Assembly (NCBI GenBank): GCA_964019155.1
Contig: OZ025240.1
Location: 43,586,746 to 43,650,745 of the forward strand
Direction of reading: 5' to 3'
DNA from: Osedax fenrisi
Lineage: Eukaryota > Annelida > Polychaeta > Sabellida > Siboglinidae
DNA: 64,000 nucleotides
The notes beneath the pieces are model-generated. The model was not told the origin of the DNA and ran no database searches. It worked only from the letters and a program-made list of their open reading frames with translations. Of this stretch, positions 48,356 to 61,595 are shown in pieces. The first letter of the stretch is position 1; every line of letters begins with the position of its first letter. The position numbers and the translations under genes are program-made.

Positions 48356-50745
48356 ATTTATATAATACTATATTTATCGGTGATTTTAATTTTCATTATG
48401 GTTCTTTAATATCCCCTCATCTTGAATTCAAATCTTGAATTAATTCTTTATCGCTTAAACAACATGTCCTATGTAAAACCCATTTCTTAGGAAATACGTT
48501 AGACTTAGTTTTAACAAATTCAGATTCAGATATTATATATGGTATACTAATTAAATCTAAATCATTAACTGATCATTTCAATATTACCTTCCGATTGAAA
48601 TTATTTAATACAAAAAAAAACGCGCATTCATTAATTATAGAAACATTAAAACATTGAATATTAATTATTTTTCTAATGACATTATCAATTCACTTTCAAA
48701 TTGTAATCTAAATCTTGATTACTTCAATAGTTCTATTCTACATTTATTAGATATCTATTCACCTATTAGGAGATTTTTAGTTTCAATACATGATAATTGT
48801 CCACGGTTTAATAGTGAATTGCATAAAAAGACATTTACGAAAACTTTAAAACTTATATAAAATTAAATTTTCTAATGAAACATATACTACATTTGTTAAT
48901 TATAGGTATTTTTATAGATCATCTATTCAAATTGCTAAAAAAAATTATTATTATAATTTTAGTTCCTTTGAAAATAATACTAAACAGAGTCGGTTATATG
49001 TCCTACTCTACCTAATTTAATATTATGTTCTAATTTTTATATTTTTTTTCAGGATAAGGTTTTAAATATTATTTCTAAAATTAAGCTTATAACAAATAAT
49101 GTGTCTTTTATTCCTTTATGTAATGCTATTTTACTTGGGTGTGGTGTATATTTTGACTCTTTTTCTTCTACTTATTTCTCTGAATTGTTAGATCTTATGT
49201 TGGCTTCTAAATCGTCTTCTCCTATCGATCCATTGCCTCTATCTATTTTTCATAAGCTTTCTTTTATACTAACTCCATTTATTTTAAATATTATTAATAT
49301 TTCTCTCCATTCTGGTATTGTACCTTTAAAACATGCTATAATAAAACCTATTCTAAAGAAACCAGGATTGGATATTTAGTGTTTATCTAATTATACACCA
49401 ATATCTCAATTACATTTTATAAGTAAAATATTGTAAAGAAAAGTTTCATGAAACACTTCTTCTTTCTATTCTTGATGATTTTCTTAATAAGCTTGATACA
49501 AATTATAATATACAGCTTATTTTATTAGATCTATCTGCGGCATTTGATACTATCGATCATTCTATCTTAATTAAACGTCTTGAGGATATTGGTATTGTAG
49601 GTATTCCTCTAGTTTGGGTTAAATCTTACCTAGGTACATACCCATGGGTACATATATATGAAAGAACATTTTCGATAAAAATTGATAAAAATTATTCATC
49701 TACTTGTAAAATGTATTATGGAGTGCCTCAAGGCTCTGTATTAGGGCCATTACTATTTTCTCTGTATATCTTACCTCTTAAAAATATTATATCTAATTTT
49801 CCATCTGTAAAATATCAAATTTTTGCTGATGATATTCAATTGTATATCGAGCTTCCAGTAATATCCAATTCAACTGACAATGTAGCTCTAATTGATTGTA
49901 TTAATATGGTTACAAATTGGTTTTTTACGATATAGCTTAATGTTGAATATGAATAAAACTCAACTTCTAAATATATCTAGAACATCATAAGTTTGTCCTT
50001 CTGTCATAATTGATTCTATCACAATTATTCCTTGCAATAATGTTAAAAACCTATGTTTTATTTTTGATGATAACCTACATTTCTCCGATCAGATAGCTAA
50101 TGTGTGTAAATCACCTAATTATCAATTATATAAAATACGATCAATAAGGAAATTCTTACCGTTTAGAATTTATAAAATGTTAATAGAATCATTAGTTATG
50201 TCACGTATACATTATTGTTGTTCTCTATATTATGACCTTCCTGCTACTTCTACTAAATCCTTAGATATAATCATTATATAATCGATAAGAGTTTGACATC
50301 GTGTACAATTATATGAACATGAATCAGTCAATTATCACTTAGTTAATTCTAAATGGTTAAATATGTATCAGAGATCTACCTTCAGCTATTTAAAACTAAT
50401 TGTTAAGATACTAAAGAATCGTCTTCCGATTTATTTGAATGACATCCTACAATTCAAAGTTTACAAGAGGAATCTAAGAAACGCGTCTACTCGGTTATTA
50501 CAAAAGAGGAATTATAAGCTGTCGATATATGGAAAACGTTCTTTCAGTGTAGCTGCAGCCGACCTATTGAATGCGCTACATGTAGGACTAAGAACTAATG
50601 TCAATTATTCCTATTTTAAATCTAATTTATTGTTATTAATTCGTAAACATTAATTTTATTATTTTCAAATGATTTATATTTTTTTGTGTATTTCGATATT
50701 TAATATTTTTTTTTACATGCACACAAAATAAAAATAAAATAAAAA
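48340..50745 (+). pseudogene. LINE 2 (L2/CR1-like), inserted into LINE 1
   Basis: It begins within the endonuclease (IGDFNFHYG, then LGNTLDLVLTNSDS and LTDHFNITF) so it is 5' truncated. The linker SPIDPLPLSIFHKL, PILKKPGLD and a broken NYRPIS follow. The reverse transcriptase has LSAAFDTIDHSILIKRLEDI, YYGVPQGSVLGPLLFSLYI and FADDIQLYI with both Asp residues. The C-terminal tail runs KNRLPIYLNDILQFKVYKR to YGKRSFSVAAADLLNAL and ends at 50653. The 3' end is an A-rich AAAATAAAAATAAAATAAAA tail. Stops near 49380, 49435 and 49933 disable it. Confidence 0.75.
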
Positions 50746-50754
50746 TATTGCTCG

Positions 50755-51480
50755 AAATAAAAATAATAATGTTAAATTAATGATATTAACAAGAAACAAG
50801 TAACACATTTAAAATTAGGAATAATAATTAATGAAAAATTAGATTGGAAATCACAAATTAACTATGTATCTATGACATTATCTAGAGCTATTGATATTTT
50901 AAATATAGTGACATTTAAATTGAATATGAAATCTTTAGTATTGGTAGGTAGTATTGGTATAATTCATTTTTTTATTCTCACCTTATATATACTACTTATA
51001 TACTACTATCATATTTAGGGTAATACATTTTTTTTCAAATTTAAATAAAATATGTATACTACAAAAAAAGAGCTTTGAAAATTATAAATAATGATTCTAA
51101 TTATTTAAATTTGTATATTATTTATAAGTCATTACAATTTTATTATATCGTTAAAATGTTTATGTTTATGTTTAGGGTCAGGAATAATCTATTACCTTTT
51201 AATTTGCAAAAATTAGGTTTATTTTAAATTAAATTACATAATAATGTAATAACTTACATAAAAAACTTAAAATAACTTACATAATAACCTACCTACATAT
51301 CTATTTCATAGATTTAAAGTTAGGACAGATAGAAAAGCTTTCTGTTTATCTATCACAGTCTGTGATTCACAGGTTCTAGACTATGGAATAACTTAGATAA
51401 TTCCATAAGGAAGATTTAAAATTTCAATTTATTTAAAATAACTTTAAAAAAATATATTGAATAGGTACCATTTCATTTTT
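50755..51480 (+). pseudogene. LINE 1 reverse transcriptase, 3' part
   Basis: Resumes with LGIIINEKLDWKSQINYVSM (thumb 'LGVxIDExLxWxxHI'), then KRALKIINN and RVRNNLLPFNLQKL. The tail HRFKVRTDRKAFCLSI and YGITLDNSIRKI follow. The order continues exactly where 47525-48320 stops, which shows that LINE 2 split one older element. Confidence 0.65.
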
Positions 51481-52249
51481 ATTTGTCCTTTTAAATTTAT
51501 ATTTTTAACTTTTAATTTGACTTATGAATATATTAATATTATTAATTTTTAAATTAATTTATAAAACTATGAATTTTAACTATTAGCTAACTCATGTCAT
51601 AATTTTATTTAACTTTTATCCGAATTATAATATAATTTACTTTTAAAATAACTTATTGAAAATTTTAATTGACTAATTAGTTATAATAATATTATTATTA
51701 TTATTATTCTAATTTTTACTTTTATTTTATTTTTATTTTTGTTAATCTAATGTTGTTATGTTTATTATAATTTAGTTGTATAGTTTTTTTCCTATTATTT
51801 GGATTACTATAACTTTTTGTATATTTTTATTATTTTTGTATCTATATGTTTATATATATATTTATTTATTTTTCAACAAATTATGATTAGATCTAATCGA
51901 TTACGAGGAGTTTTTTAATAATATTATTGTATGTTTATATAAATCATGTTCTACTCTTTATAAACTTATACATTATTTACTATTTATAATTGTATTATTT
52001 TTAATTAATTTGTTATTTTATTACATTTATATATTTATATTTAAGTTCATTGGGTGTTTATACTTTATGAGTTGATGATTTATTTTAATAATTGAATTTT
52101 GTACTCTATTTATAGTTCTACTATTTCTTGTTTTAATTATATTCCTATATATTTTTTTATCCTCGTAATCTTAAATGGGTTAAAGACTTGATAAGCTATG
52201 CTTCTTCCTTCAACCAGGCAATTGCAAAATCTTATTTTATTATTTATTA

Positions 52250-52301
<52 letters not shown>

Positions 52302-52910
52302 TTTATTATTGTTATTTTCATTTGGTGGATTCCTTTCATCCCATCCAGGAACTTAGATGTCGTTTTCACTTATAACCATATATGGCTCTAATGTCCCTTC
52401 GAAGCCGCTCTCATATTAAGGCATCCATGGTTTTAACGAGAGCCGATAATTTATTTATACACAATTATATAAGATCACTTCTAAATAATATACAATGTTG
52501 ATTATTATAATTCCAAATATAAAAAAAATGTCTATAAAAGGTTAATTTAGTAAATATAGTATATAGTTGGCCGACTTTTTAGAATTACCTATAGGTTTTT
52601 TTTATATAAAATATGAATATTTTATAAATATTTATCAAACGGTTCAAACGGTGGAACCTTCAAAATATTGTAAATTAAAATCATATAAATTTCTAAAGTT
52701 TTGTGTGTAATAAATATTAAATAATAATGTATATTATATTTCTATAAATGTATGTTCATAATACATAGTTGAGGTATTTATTGTTAATCTTTAACGACAT
52801 AATATATATAATTTTAAAGATAATGAATTATGATAAATCTTTTTATATTTAAGAGTAAAATAAGTTAAAAAAATGTAAACGAACGCTACTTATAAGATCA
52901 ATGATAACAA
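51481..52910. other. LINE 3' UTR-like and AT-rich DNA
   Basis: T-rich sequence to about 52150 may be 3' UTR of LINE 1. GGTTAAAGACTTGATAAGCTATG follows near 52175, then (TA)n (52257-52292). No coding region is supported. Confidence 0.45.
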
Positions 52911-54083
52911 TGGCCTGCATTTTTTAACTTTTTTCAATAGGATGACATTCTGTCAATTGATTCTAGACTTATTTTTGACACTGATCTCAAATGTGAAAAC
53001 CGTTTTTCTCAATCACGTCAAGTTTTTTTTTATTCGTCTTTCAAATATTTTCCAAAAAGTGAGATTGCTAGAAAAAAAAATATTTTTATAATTTTTAAAA
53101 CATTAATTATTAGTAAAATATTTTATAAAATCATATAAATATGCCTGAATATATTTTATATATATATTCAAGTATACATTATACCTTTAAAATATTATAG
53201 TTTTCTTTTTTTGTTCAATTTAAAATATTTTTTTTTCAATTTTTTTAAGTTATTAATTTATGCTATTTAATGTATTTAAAAGTACCTAATTTATAACTAT
53301 ATTATATTATTAACCATATATTATACTTATTTATATATTATATATTATTATTTTATAAATATAAATGAATATATTTATTTATGAATAAAATAAAAAATTA
53401 AGTTTCGGGTAAAGAATAATTAAGTTTATTTAATATATCATCAAGTAAATTCCAATAAAAATGGTTAATAATATAATATAGTTATAAATTAGGTACATTA
53501 TAAATACATTAAATAGCATAAATTAATAACTTAAAAAAATTGAGAAAAAAATCAAAAAAAAAAAAAAAATTTTAAATTGAACAAAAAAAGAAAACTAAAC
53601 CCGATATGTAAAAACTAAAAACATATCTGAAAGGAGCGTTAAAAATCTATCTAGAAAAATATATTACATATGTATTCTATAATTTTTGTCGTCAAATATT
53701 GACCTATTAATTTTGTTTGAAAATAATCCAATATTTTTGGGGTACATAGTTTAAAATCATTTTTGTATACAACTTGTAAACATATTTTATAATGTTTTAA
53801 AGGTATGAATATATATATATATATATATTACTTGAATATATATATATAAAATATATGCAGGCATATTTATATGATTTTATAAAATATTTTACTAATAATT
53901 AAGGTTTTAAAAATTATAAAAATATTTTTTTTTCTAGCAATCTCACTTTTTGGAAAATATTTGAAAGACGAATAAAAAAAAACTTGACGTGATTGAGAAA
54001 AACGGTTTTCACATTTGAGATCAGTGTCAAAAATAAGTCTAGAATCAATTGACAGAATGTCATCCTATTTTTGATGCAGACCA
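52911..54083. mobile_element. 1.17-kb inverted-repeat (foldback) element
   Basis: The left arm (52911-53317) and right arm (53461-54083) are long inverted copies. They share GACATTCTGTCAATTGATTC, CTCAATCACGTCAAG and TATGCTATTTAATGTATTTA. They enclose an AT-rich loop of about 143 bp. The right arm has about 190 extra bases (53600-53785) that the left arm lacks. Ends read TGGCCTGCAT and, reversed, TGGTCTGCAT. No target duplication or ORF is clear. Confidence 0.85.
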
Positions 54084-54099
54084 GTGTAATAATACAAAT

Positions 54100-54895
54100 G
54101 AGGTGTTTATTTTAAAATTTGAGTATGTAATTGATGACGAATATTTTACTTTTCCCATTTAGATTATAATCAATTTCTTCATAAGTCAATACGTTTCACA
54201 CTTAATATCCATGCTCTTGTAATTAATAACACTACCATGTATGTCCTAATACATCTTTCTCGTAAAAATATAATCATCCGAATATCCAAATCTGTTACTA
54301 ACTGTTACGTTGATATATTATTTAGTTGACGAGCAGAGCGAATCATTTTAGGAAGTTTAGTTTTATGAACTGATATTTTTATATAGTAGGGCAATATGAG
54401 CAGAGAAAAGAGATCCATATATTTTCGAATGAACTAAACATGAATCAATAGGATGATTCTAATATTAAGTGTATTTCATAATTCATGGGTGGTAAATTTA
54501 AAAATCTGTAATTAATTTCAAGAATCAAGTATATTGGTATGTCTAGTAGAATATTAGAGGGTAAATTAGTAGGGATATTAATTTCCCATAAATTAATGTT
54601 ATAATTGTAGGAATGAGTGATGTAATAATTAAATTCATCTAAGAATGGAGTAATGGGGTAACTAGGAGAACGATAAAAGAAAGAAACTTTAAAGGTGCGT
54701 GAGAAGGGTAAGCTTACCGAGCAGAAAGAGGCTTCACAATAAGTGTGGCTATGAACAGTTAATGGTGACATGTGTAGTGATAACTTATATACGACGCCCA
54801 GTCCACCTTCTTGCATACCCGGTGGTACATTAGAGAAAGAGTATGTTTCTTTATTTAGAGAATACAGTATTGGCCAATCGTTATATATATATATA
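54100..54895 (-). pseudogene. LINE endonuclease domain fragment
   Basis: The minus-strand frame 54445-54816 reads GGLGVVYKLSLHM and later FFYRSPSYPITPFLDEFNYY, matching the GGGVAxLYRxxL and xxYRPPSSxxxxFLDEL blocks of the APE-type endonuclease in L2/CR1-like LINEs. Just upstream a WL and later TTGYARR, in another frame, may be the ETWL/GY-RxxR segment. Downstream pieces (KTKLPKMIRSARQLNN) occur in broken frames. The reverse transcriptase is not seen next to it. It is a decayed fragment. Confidence 0.6.
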
Positions 54896-55320
54896 TATAT
54901 CCTATAGGATATTCAAGTCACGTGACTATTAATATATAAATGTTATAAGCAATGTGCACTTTATTAATAATAGAAATCGTGTTACGTATGGAGTATGGGT
55001 TGAAATGAACAGGATAGATGTGAATAGTAAGTAAGTTAGTATGGTTAGTAAAGACTATTTCTAGTCAGTTACGTTGTTCATTTTATAATTCGAGTTATTA
55101 GCTCCACGTTATATGTTCTACATCGTTATGTATGTACGGGAAACATTTCCAACGTAGTATAAGTATTGAAGACATTTGCACGGTGTATAGGTGGACGAAG
55201 TCTGTAAGTTTTCTTTGATTCGTTAACAACACACTTCAGCTTAGTTAGTGAGGAAATATATCCATGAACATAAATTCGACTAGTTTTTATTGTAGTAGGT
55301 TCTAAATAATAGCGGATATA
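54896..55320. other. Moderately GC-richer spacer
   Basis: Could be the upstream part of the minus-strand LINE ending at 54895. No frame is long enough to prove it. Confidence 0.35.
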
Positions 55321-56271
55321 GGGGAAAGTCTACGATTACCGACCCCCTCCTAATACCGACCCATCTCGTATCTCAGTAACTATAAGAGATATCAAAAAAT
55401 TATATATACATGAAATGTAATTTAATGATAAATATGAATAAGTATTTTGTTTTAAAAAATATGCAATCCTACAATTGTTATTTGATAGAATGAAATATTC
55501 TGTTTTTACTTTTTAAATATTTGAATAATAACTTTTTTAAATCATTGTAAATAATTTATTAATTAAAAGAAAACTTAATACTGCACATAATATTTTAGAT
55601 CAATGAAATGTTTATAACTTTTATAAAAATCATTAAATTTGATTAACTATTATCCAATATATCTTAATAATAGCAACCCATATGATTTCCTATTACCGAC
55701 CCCCTAAATTATCCTAATACCGACCCCATGTGATTTATTGTATCCAATCAAAATATATCCGTTTTTACTTTAAAGTATGTCGTTAGTTGTTTGTGTACCA
55801 TTGATATATATTTAGGATTCTTGATTAAAGTTGATTATATACATACGGATAGATAAATAAATATTAAATAATAATATACACTATTTTAATATAATTACTA
55901 TAAAGTTTAAATTTAAATTTAATATTACTATTAAAACATAAATTCAATAAAACATAAATTGCGTGTATGTTATAATTAATTATATTTATGTATATCTACT
56001 CTTTTTATTGGATATTATAATTCTACAATTATTTATACCACGATTATTTAGGGGGTCGGTAATAGGAGAAGGGGGTCGGTATTAGTCACATATATCCGAT
56101 TACCAACCCCCGTTTTATTCTTGTAAATATAATTATATCAACAATTTAAATTAGCAACATTATTCATTGCCATAATATTACCCTAATTACAAAACTTCAA
56201 TTAAATATATTTAATATTGAATAAGTTATTACAAATAATCATTTAGGGGTCGGTGATATGAGATTTTCCCC
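55321..56271 (+). mobile_element. TA-flanked TIR element, subfamily B, copy 1
   Basis: This 951-bp element is flanked by TA, starts GGGGAAAGTCTACGATTACC and ends GGTGATATGAGATTTTCCCC. TACCGACCC motifs lie as two direct copies at the left end, two direct copies (55693-55726) before ATCCAATCAAAA (CCAAT at 55744-55748), and a two-inverted-one-direct cluster (56049-56112) 160-222 bp from the right end. A single inverted copy lies at the right end (56246-56254). No ORF is present. Confidence 0.85.
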
Positions 56272-57284
56272 TATATATTTTTAAAGGAATTAGTAGGAGT
56301 ATAACGATAATTAAGACATAAGATGTCAGGGTAGTGAGGATAGTCAAAGAGTGACATAATGCGATATTAAATAGTAACTAGTTATGTATTTTAAATAATA
56401 CTTAGAGTTTGAAATATAGATTTTATATAAGAGTGATTTCGATCGGTGGTTGAAATATGTTAAATTACTATATATGGATTTAAATTTGATATGTTAATTG
56501 AATTTGCGATGGAATAGTATGTAGAGTAGAATATTTCACAGGTTTGAGTATATCTGCACAAATTTAGAGGTAGATAAGTTGATGTAATTAAGAAGTGAGA
56601 TATCAACGTATCGTGTATCCCCGATAAAGTGTATACATTGGTTAGAAAGTGTAGTTAATTGATATTTCAGAGAGTCAGTTTACATTTTAACCAATGAGTA
56701 GATATTCTCATTAGACTTAGATTCGTTATCGATGCATTTAGTAACAATACAGTTATTACAAGTTAACGATATGTTCGGGAGTGATATAGACTAAGTTTTA
56801 AAATATTTAGGCATATTTTGTGATAAACTCTGTCTATAGACATATTTAAACGGACTTTATATATTATTCTTAAAAAAGTAGTCACTGGTAAACTGACATT
56901 GATTTTATTTACAGTATATATAAAGAGTTTATTGGATTTATTATATTGTAGCAGTACTAAGCATGCATGAACTTCCTTTAAAAATAGAATTTTTATATAT
57001 ACAATTTATTTTAATATTATCAAAAGTAAGTATTGCTTATATTTATATACTACAATAGGTTACAATACTAATTTGAATACCTTGCATTTTATATGAATTA
57101 ACAAATATTGTTCAAAATTATGTTTGAATTTTAAATTATAATGCTCAGGTATAACTATATTCATTTCAATGCTAACTACTGATACCCTTTAGATAACTAT
57201 GTTTACTAATAACCACACTAGGTAGAATTTAATTTAATTTAATTGATTTTAATGACTATATATATACTCTTGTGTTTAGTAGAC
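56272..57284. other. AT-rich spacer, possible LINE remnant
   Basis: The minus strand of 56560-56800 has a Cys-containing, non-repetitive stretch that might be an old LINE ORF1, but I cannot support it. Otherwise no feature is seen. Confidence 0.35.
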
Positions 57285-57725
57285 TTCGGTACTGTTGTTC
57301 CCTATTTACTACCCTACCCATTAATTTATTGCACATACTTGAAACTATTCAGCGTCGTGCAGTAAGAATCTTCTATAAACGTAAACGTCGAAAAATGTTT
57401 TCCGTCTAATCTCTGATGCATTCGCTTGGATGGTTAAAGTTCCAGCTAGTTTGAAAGTTCCGTCTCCTTTGCATAACGCATCGAGCCATCTATCGAGCCA
57501 GCCCTAAATATCTCGCGAATATTATTACTATACGAACGGATTATCGACCTCGTCGTGTTGGCTTGACTATAGTCAATATATGATGCTCCATCGACCTATC
57601 ACTACGACTGTATACGCCGAATCAGCTCCTAAATGTTGGAATGCATCGCCATCTGACATCAGATTAACTGAGTCTGAACCTTTGTTTAAACGTAAAGTAT
57701 ATCATTATTTTATTTCTTTATAACT
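57285..57725 (+). pseudogene. LINE reverse transcriptase C-terminal fragment
   Basis: Reads LETIQRRAVRIFYKRKRRK, SLGWLKFQ, THRAIYRASPKYLANIIT and, after a frameshift, SAPKCWNASPSDIRL and FKRKVYHYF before the stop. This is the thumb and C-terminal APxLWNSLPxxIR region of an L2/CR1-group element. Its DNA is less AT-rich than the neighbours, suggesting a younger insertion than most LINE pieces here. Confidence 0.65.
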
Positions 57726-58035
57726 GCATTATTTAATATTGTTCTTGTTTTTTTATATATATTGTTCTTGTTATTGTTCTTATTTATTTATGTTCACATT
57801 TTTATTTCCTTCATTATTATTATATTATATGACGCCGATAAACATACGATGTTTAGTATTCAATAAACTATTTAATAATATTTAATAATACTAATATGTG
57901 GTAGAGAAATAAAGCGTCTAAAATACAAAATCATTGTATAACGTAAACAATAAAACGGAATATAAACGACAAAATAACATAACTAATTATACGAACAATA
58001 ATGAATAAAGAGAGTATTCTAATTTAATATATATT

Positions 58036-58104
<69 letters not shown>

Positions 58105-59240
58105 AGCAGGGATATACACTGTATATTATACAGTGCAAAATGCGTGTATTTTTAATATAGATTTAAATGAGTTATACATATAATATATATTATTTACATA
58201 TAATTAATTACACACATAATACTCGGTAGTAGATATACTACTTTCATTATATTAAATCTAACCTAAAAACCATGCTCAATGAATGAATTATTTAATTTAC
58301 ATAATATTCACAATATAATTACAGTAAGAATATTATTAATAATAATATTTACTTTAATATAAAATATAACTTAATATTAGAAATATTAGAAATAATTATT
58401 TATAAAAATATAATTTTCTTGTATTTGTATTAATAATTTAATTATTGGAGTCGGAAAGGAAATAAACTTGGAAAAGAACACATTATAAAAATGTAAATAT
58501 ATTTAAAAGAAGATTTAATAATAAAATAATGATGTCTTAGTCTATCTATTAACTTACTTCTGATAACCAAAAGATGGATATAAAAGATTACATATACAAA
58601 CTATTATCATTCGGGAGAAAACATTATATAAATATCATTGTAATTTAATAGAAGACAAAAATTAAATGTCTTCTAATAAATATTATTATTATTATTATTA
58701 TTTAATAATCTAACATTACCCTCTGTATATAATTTTATATTATATTATATTATATTTATTATGTCATCTATATATATAGATTCCTAAAGGAATAGTTTTT
58801 CATAATATATTTACTTGTATTTCTATTTTAGTCATTATTAATGTGGAAAACAGTTATTCAAATAGTATATAGCTATATGAAGATGGTCCTATAGGATAAT
58901 AGCCTATAATAGCCCTATAGCCTATAGGCTAATAATTGTATACAATTTGTCATCCTGAAGTATTTTACGCCTATTATATATGTTCTTACAATTAGCTCTT
59001 GAAGATTTAATCTTGCCATAGTAAATTGAATAGAATATGATATATTTTCTTAATTTGATAATAATTTAAGATAATCCATATAGATTCAATTAACTCGTTT
59101 TTATAAATAATGAGTCATTTGACTTGTATTCAATTTGACATTCAATAATAACTAATTAAATGTTTTCATAAATAAAATGTATAGATAAAGACTCGTTTTC
59201 ATACATATTATATAACGATTCAGTCTACTCTTAATAGTGA

Positions 59241-59300
<60 letters not shown>

Positions 59301-59515
59301 CAAAGATAATAATATTATAGAAATTTATATTCATTATCATGATCATATATATAATTGACTGATAAGTGGTATATTTATTGATTGATTCATGTTTATAAAA
59401 CACTTGATTACATCATTGATAATATCTAAACAAGGTAGACCTACTATATAAAAATACAAATTAATCATAAAAGTAGGTAATAGGCCTACATACATACCAC
59501 GTAAAATAATAAAAT
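57726..59515. other. LINE 3' flank and AT-rich DNA
   Basis: (TA)n runs at 58038-58101 (one of the longest in the window) and 59245-59295. No gene is seen. Confidence 0.45.
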
Positions 59516-59519
59516 AACC

Positions 59520-59669
59520 GGAAATTAAATAAAGATAGTTTAATTAATAAAGAAAAACAAAAGAAGTTGTATAGGATCTCACCTGAGATAAATATTTTGA
59601 TTGATTTATTAAATATCGTATAAGATCATTATATCTAATATATCATTGTAGTGAATTCCATAACTTAGT

Positions 59670-59716
<47 letters not shown>

Positions 59717-59960
59717 CTAGATAATTCAATGTTGAGGAACGGATGATATAAGTAAAGAGAAGAAGAAAATCATGGTTTCTAAGATATGGGAGGGTAGATC
59801 GTAGTACTAGAGAAGCAGAAATATAGATGGGAAAAGTTGAAGAGTATATAATAGTGAAGTATAGAATGCACTATCAATTGTATGCGACATGAGAAGATAG
59901 TTAAATGAGAATAAAATATATAACTGTTGGTATAACAAAATAAAAATGGAGTTGCATCAG
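59520..59960 (-). pseudogene. LINE C-terminal fragment split by (TA)n
   Basis: On the minus strand, LPYLRNHDFLLLFTYIIR (upstream) and IGTKLWNSL, then IRYNDLIRYLIN (downstream of a (TA)n at 59677-59712), match the end of the LINE at 33480-33660. There LRNHASHLLSNP precedes IGLKLWN. The microsatellite has expanded inside the former coding sequence. Confidence 0.6.
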
Positions 59961-60271
59961 AATATCGAACAGAAAATATTATTATTATTTATATGTACAT
60001 AATATTATTATATGTATATATTTACATCAAGAAAAATAAATAAATATAGGAATATACTAATAATATATACTACAAATTCAATACTTATTTGTTTATATAT
60101 TTCTCTTGTTATACATTATAATAATTTTAATAATGCTACTTTGTAGAAAAGAACACAGTATACTGTATACTATAGTATATATACTGTATACTAAATATAT
60201 TTAGAATATATATATATATATATATATAACAAATTATGGGGAGATATTATACATACACAATTGAATAGATT
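59961..60271. other. AT-rich spacer
   Basis: A palindromic TATACTGTATACTATAGTATATATACTG stretch (60158-60190) and (TA)n (60206-60228). No gene is seen. Confidence 0.4.
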
Positions 60272-60883
60272 TATGAATAATGTAATATAATTTAATTAGT
60301 AATTAATTTATTAATTTTTATTATTTTATTAATTGATAATAAATTTAAGTATCAAAATAATAATTTTTTAGATTTAGCTTTATTGTTGGTATTATTATTA
60401 TATCGCAAAGCGATTTTTATGAAAATCGCAATATATTCAATATACCCTATATATAGGGTCCACAATGTAGTCCATACGCTGCGCGCTGATTGGTTATAGG
60501 GTTTACGTAATAATACATTTAGAGTGTCCGTATTTAGTACTTATATGACCTCTATATATGCATATAACTTAATGAATATTTGATAACAAATATAGAAATT
60601 ATATATATAATTTTAGAATTCTTTAGTTTGTAATAATATAGTGTTATATTTACACATTCGTATATTCTAGAGAAGGTTAAGTTGACATTTTTTTTCATAA
60701 ATTTAAAAACGTAATAAAAAAATTACTTTATTGGATATATCAGCAATATTTTGAATAATTAAAAAATAAAAATACTTTTTTAGACTATTTATATAATTAT
60801 GAATATTTTATTCATTAAACATTTTTTTTGTAGGATTTGTGGTTCTGAGATACCGAGAGTGTCCGTATTCTGTTACTTTCCGC
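60272..60883 (-). mobile_element. Subfamily A TIR element, left two-thirds, inverted
   Basis: Reverse orientation: the element's left terminus is at 60883 (GTTACTTTCCGC then TA). CTGATTGGTTATAGGG (CCAAT box, reversed) is near 60487-60502, 385 bp or so from the end. The right third, with the motif cluster, is missing. GTCCGTATT motifs occur at 60527 and 60861. Confidence 0.75.
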
Positions 60884-61559
60884 TACTATTAACATTATCT
60901 TTATTTCCAATGCAATGCTTAACGTATTCTCACTTAGTAACTTTCTTCGAATATTGTGTTTTATTATTGCTTCAATACATTTTTCATCATGTTTGAGTAT
61001 CCTATATTTTTTTTATTTAATTAATCCATTATGAATTTGATATTGACTATATATGTAGTAAATTTTAGAATTAATTTTATAATTAATTACGTATTTAATT
61101 CATCTTCAATGGGGATTTCTATTTTTTAATCAATTTTTATATTATTAAAATAAATAACAACTAATTAAATTATTAATCACTTTTTGATATCATAAATGAT
61201 CAATATTAGAATTATGAATACAATTATAAAAATAAAAATTACCTAAAAAGAAGTATGAATATTACCTAAATAGAAGTATGGTGCTGAATAAATCTTGTAT
61301 ATACCATTTTCATTTAAAATAGTTACAGAGATATCGCATAGGACCGTATTATACATATTTACTCACAGTAATTCAATACAAGAATATTTCCTAAACAAAT
61401 TTCTAACGCAATTATATATAATTATAATTATAATTATATATATATTAAATCAATCTAAATTATATTTAAATTTTATATATTCGAGTTAAAGGGTAAATAT
61501 TAGATCACACGGCTCAAGTGATCATTTAAATGTAAAAGTAATTACTAATCATTTATATA

Positions 61560-61595
<36 letters not shown>

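Noticed and set aside
61295..61489. 64-codon frame with hydrophobic content
   Set aside because: AT-rich low-complexity sequence ending in (TA)n-like DNA, with no family resemblance or splice context.
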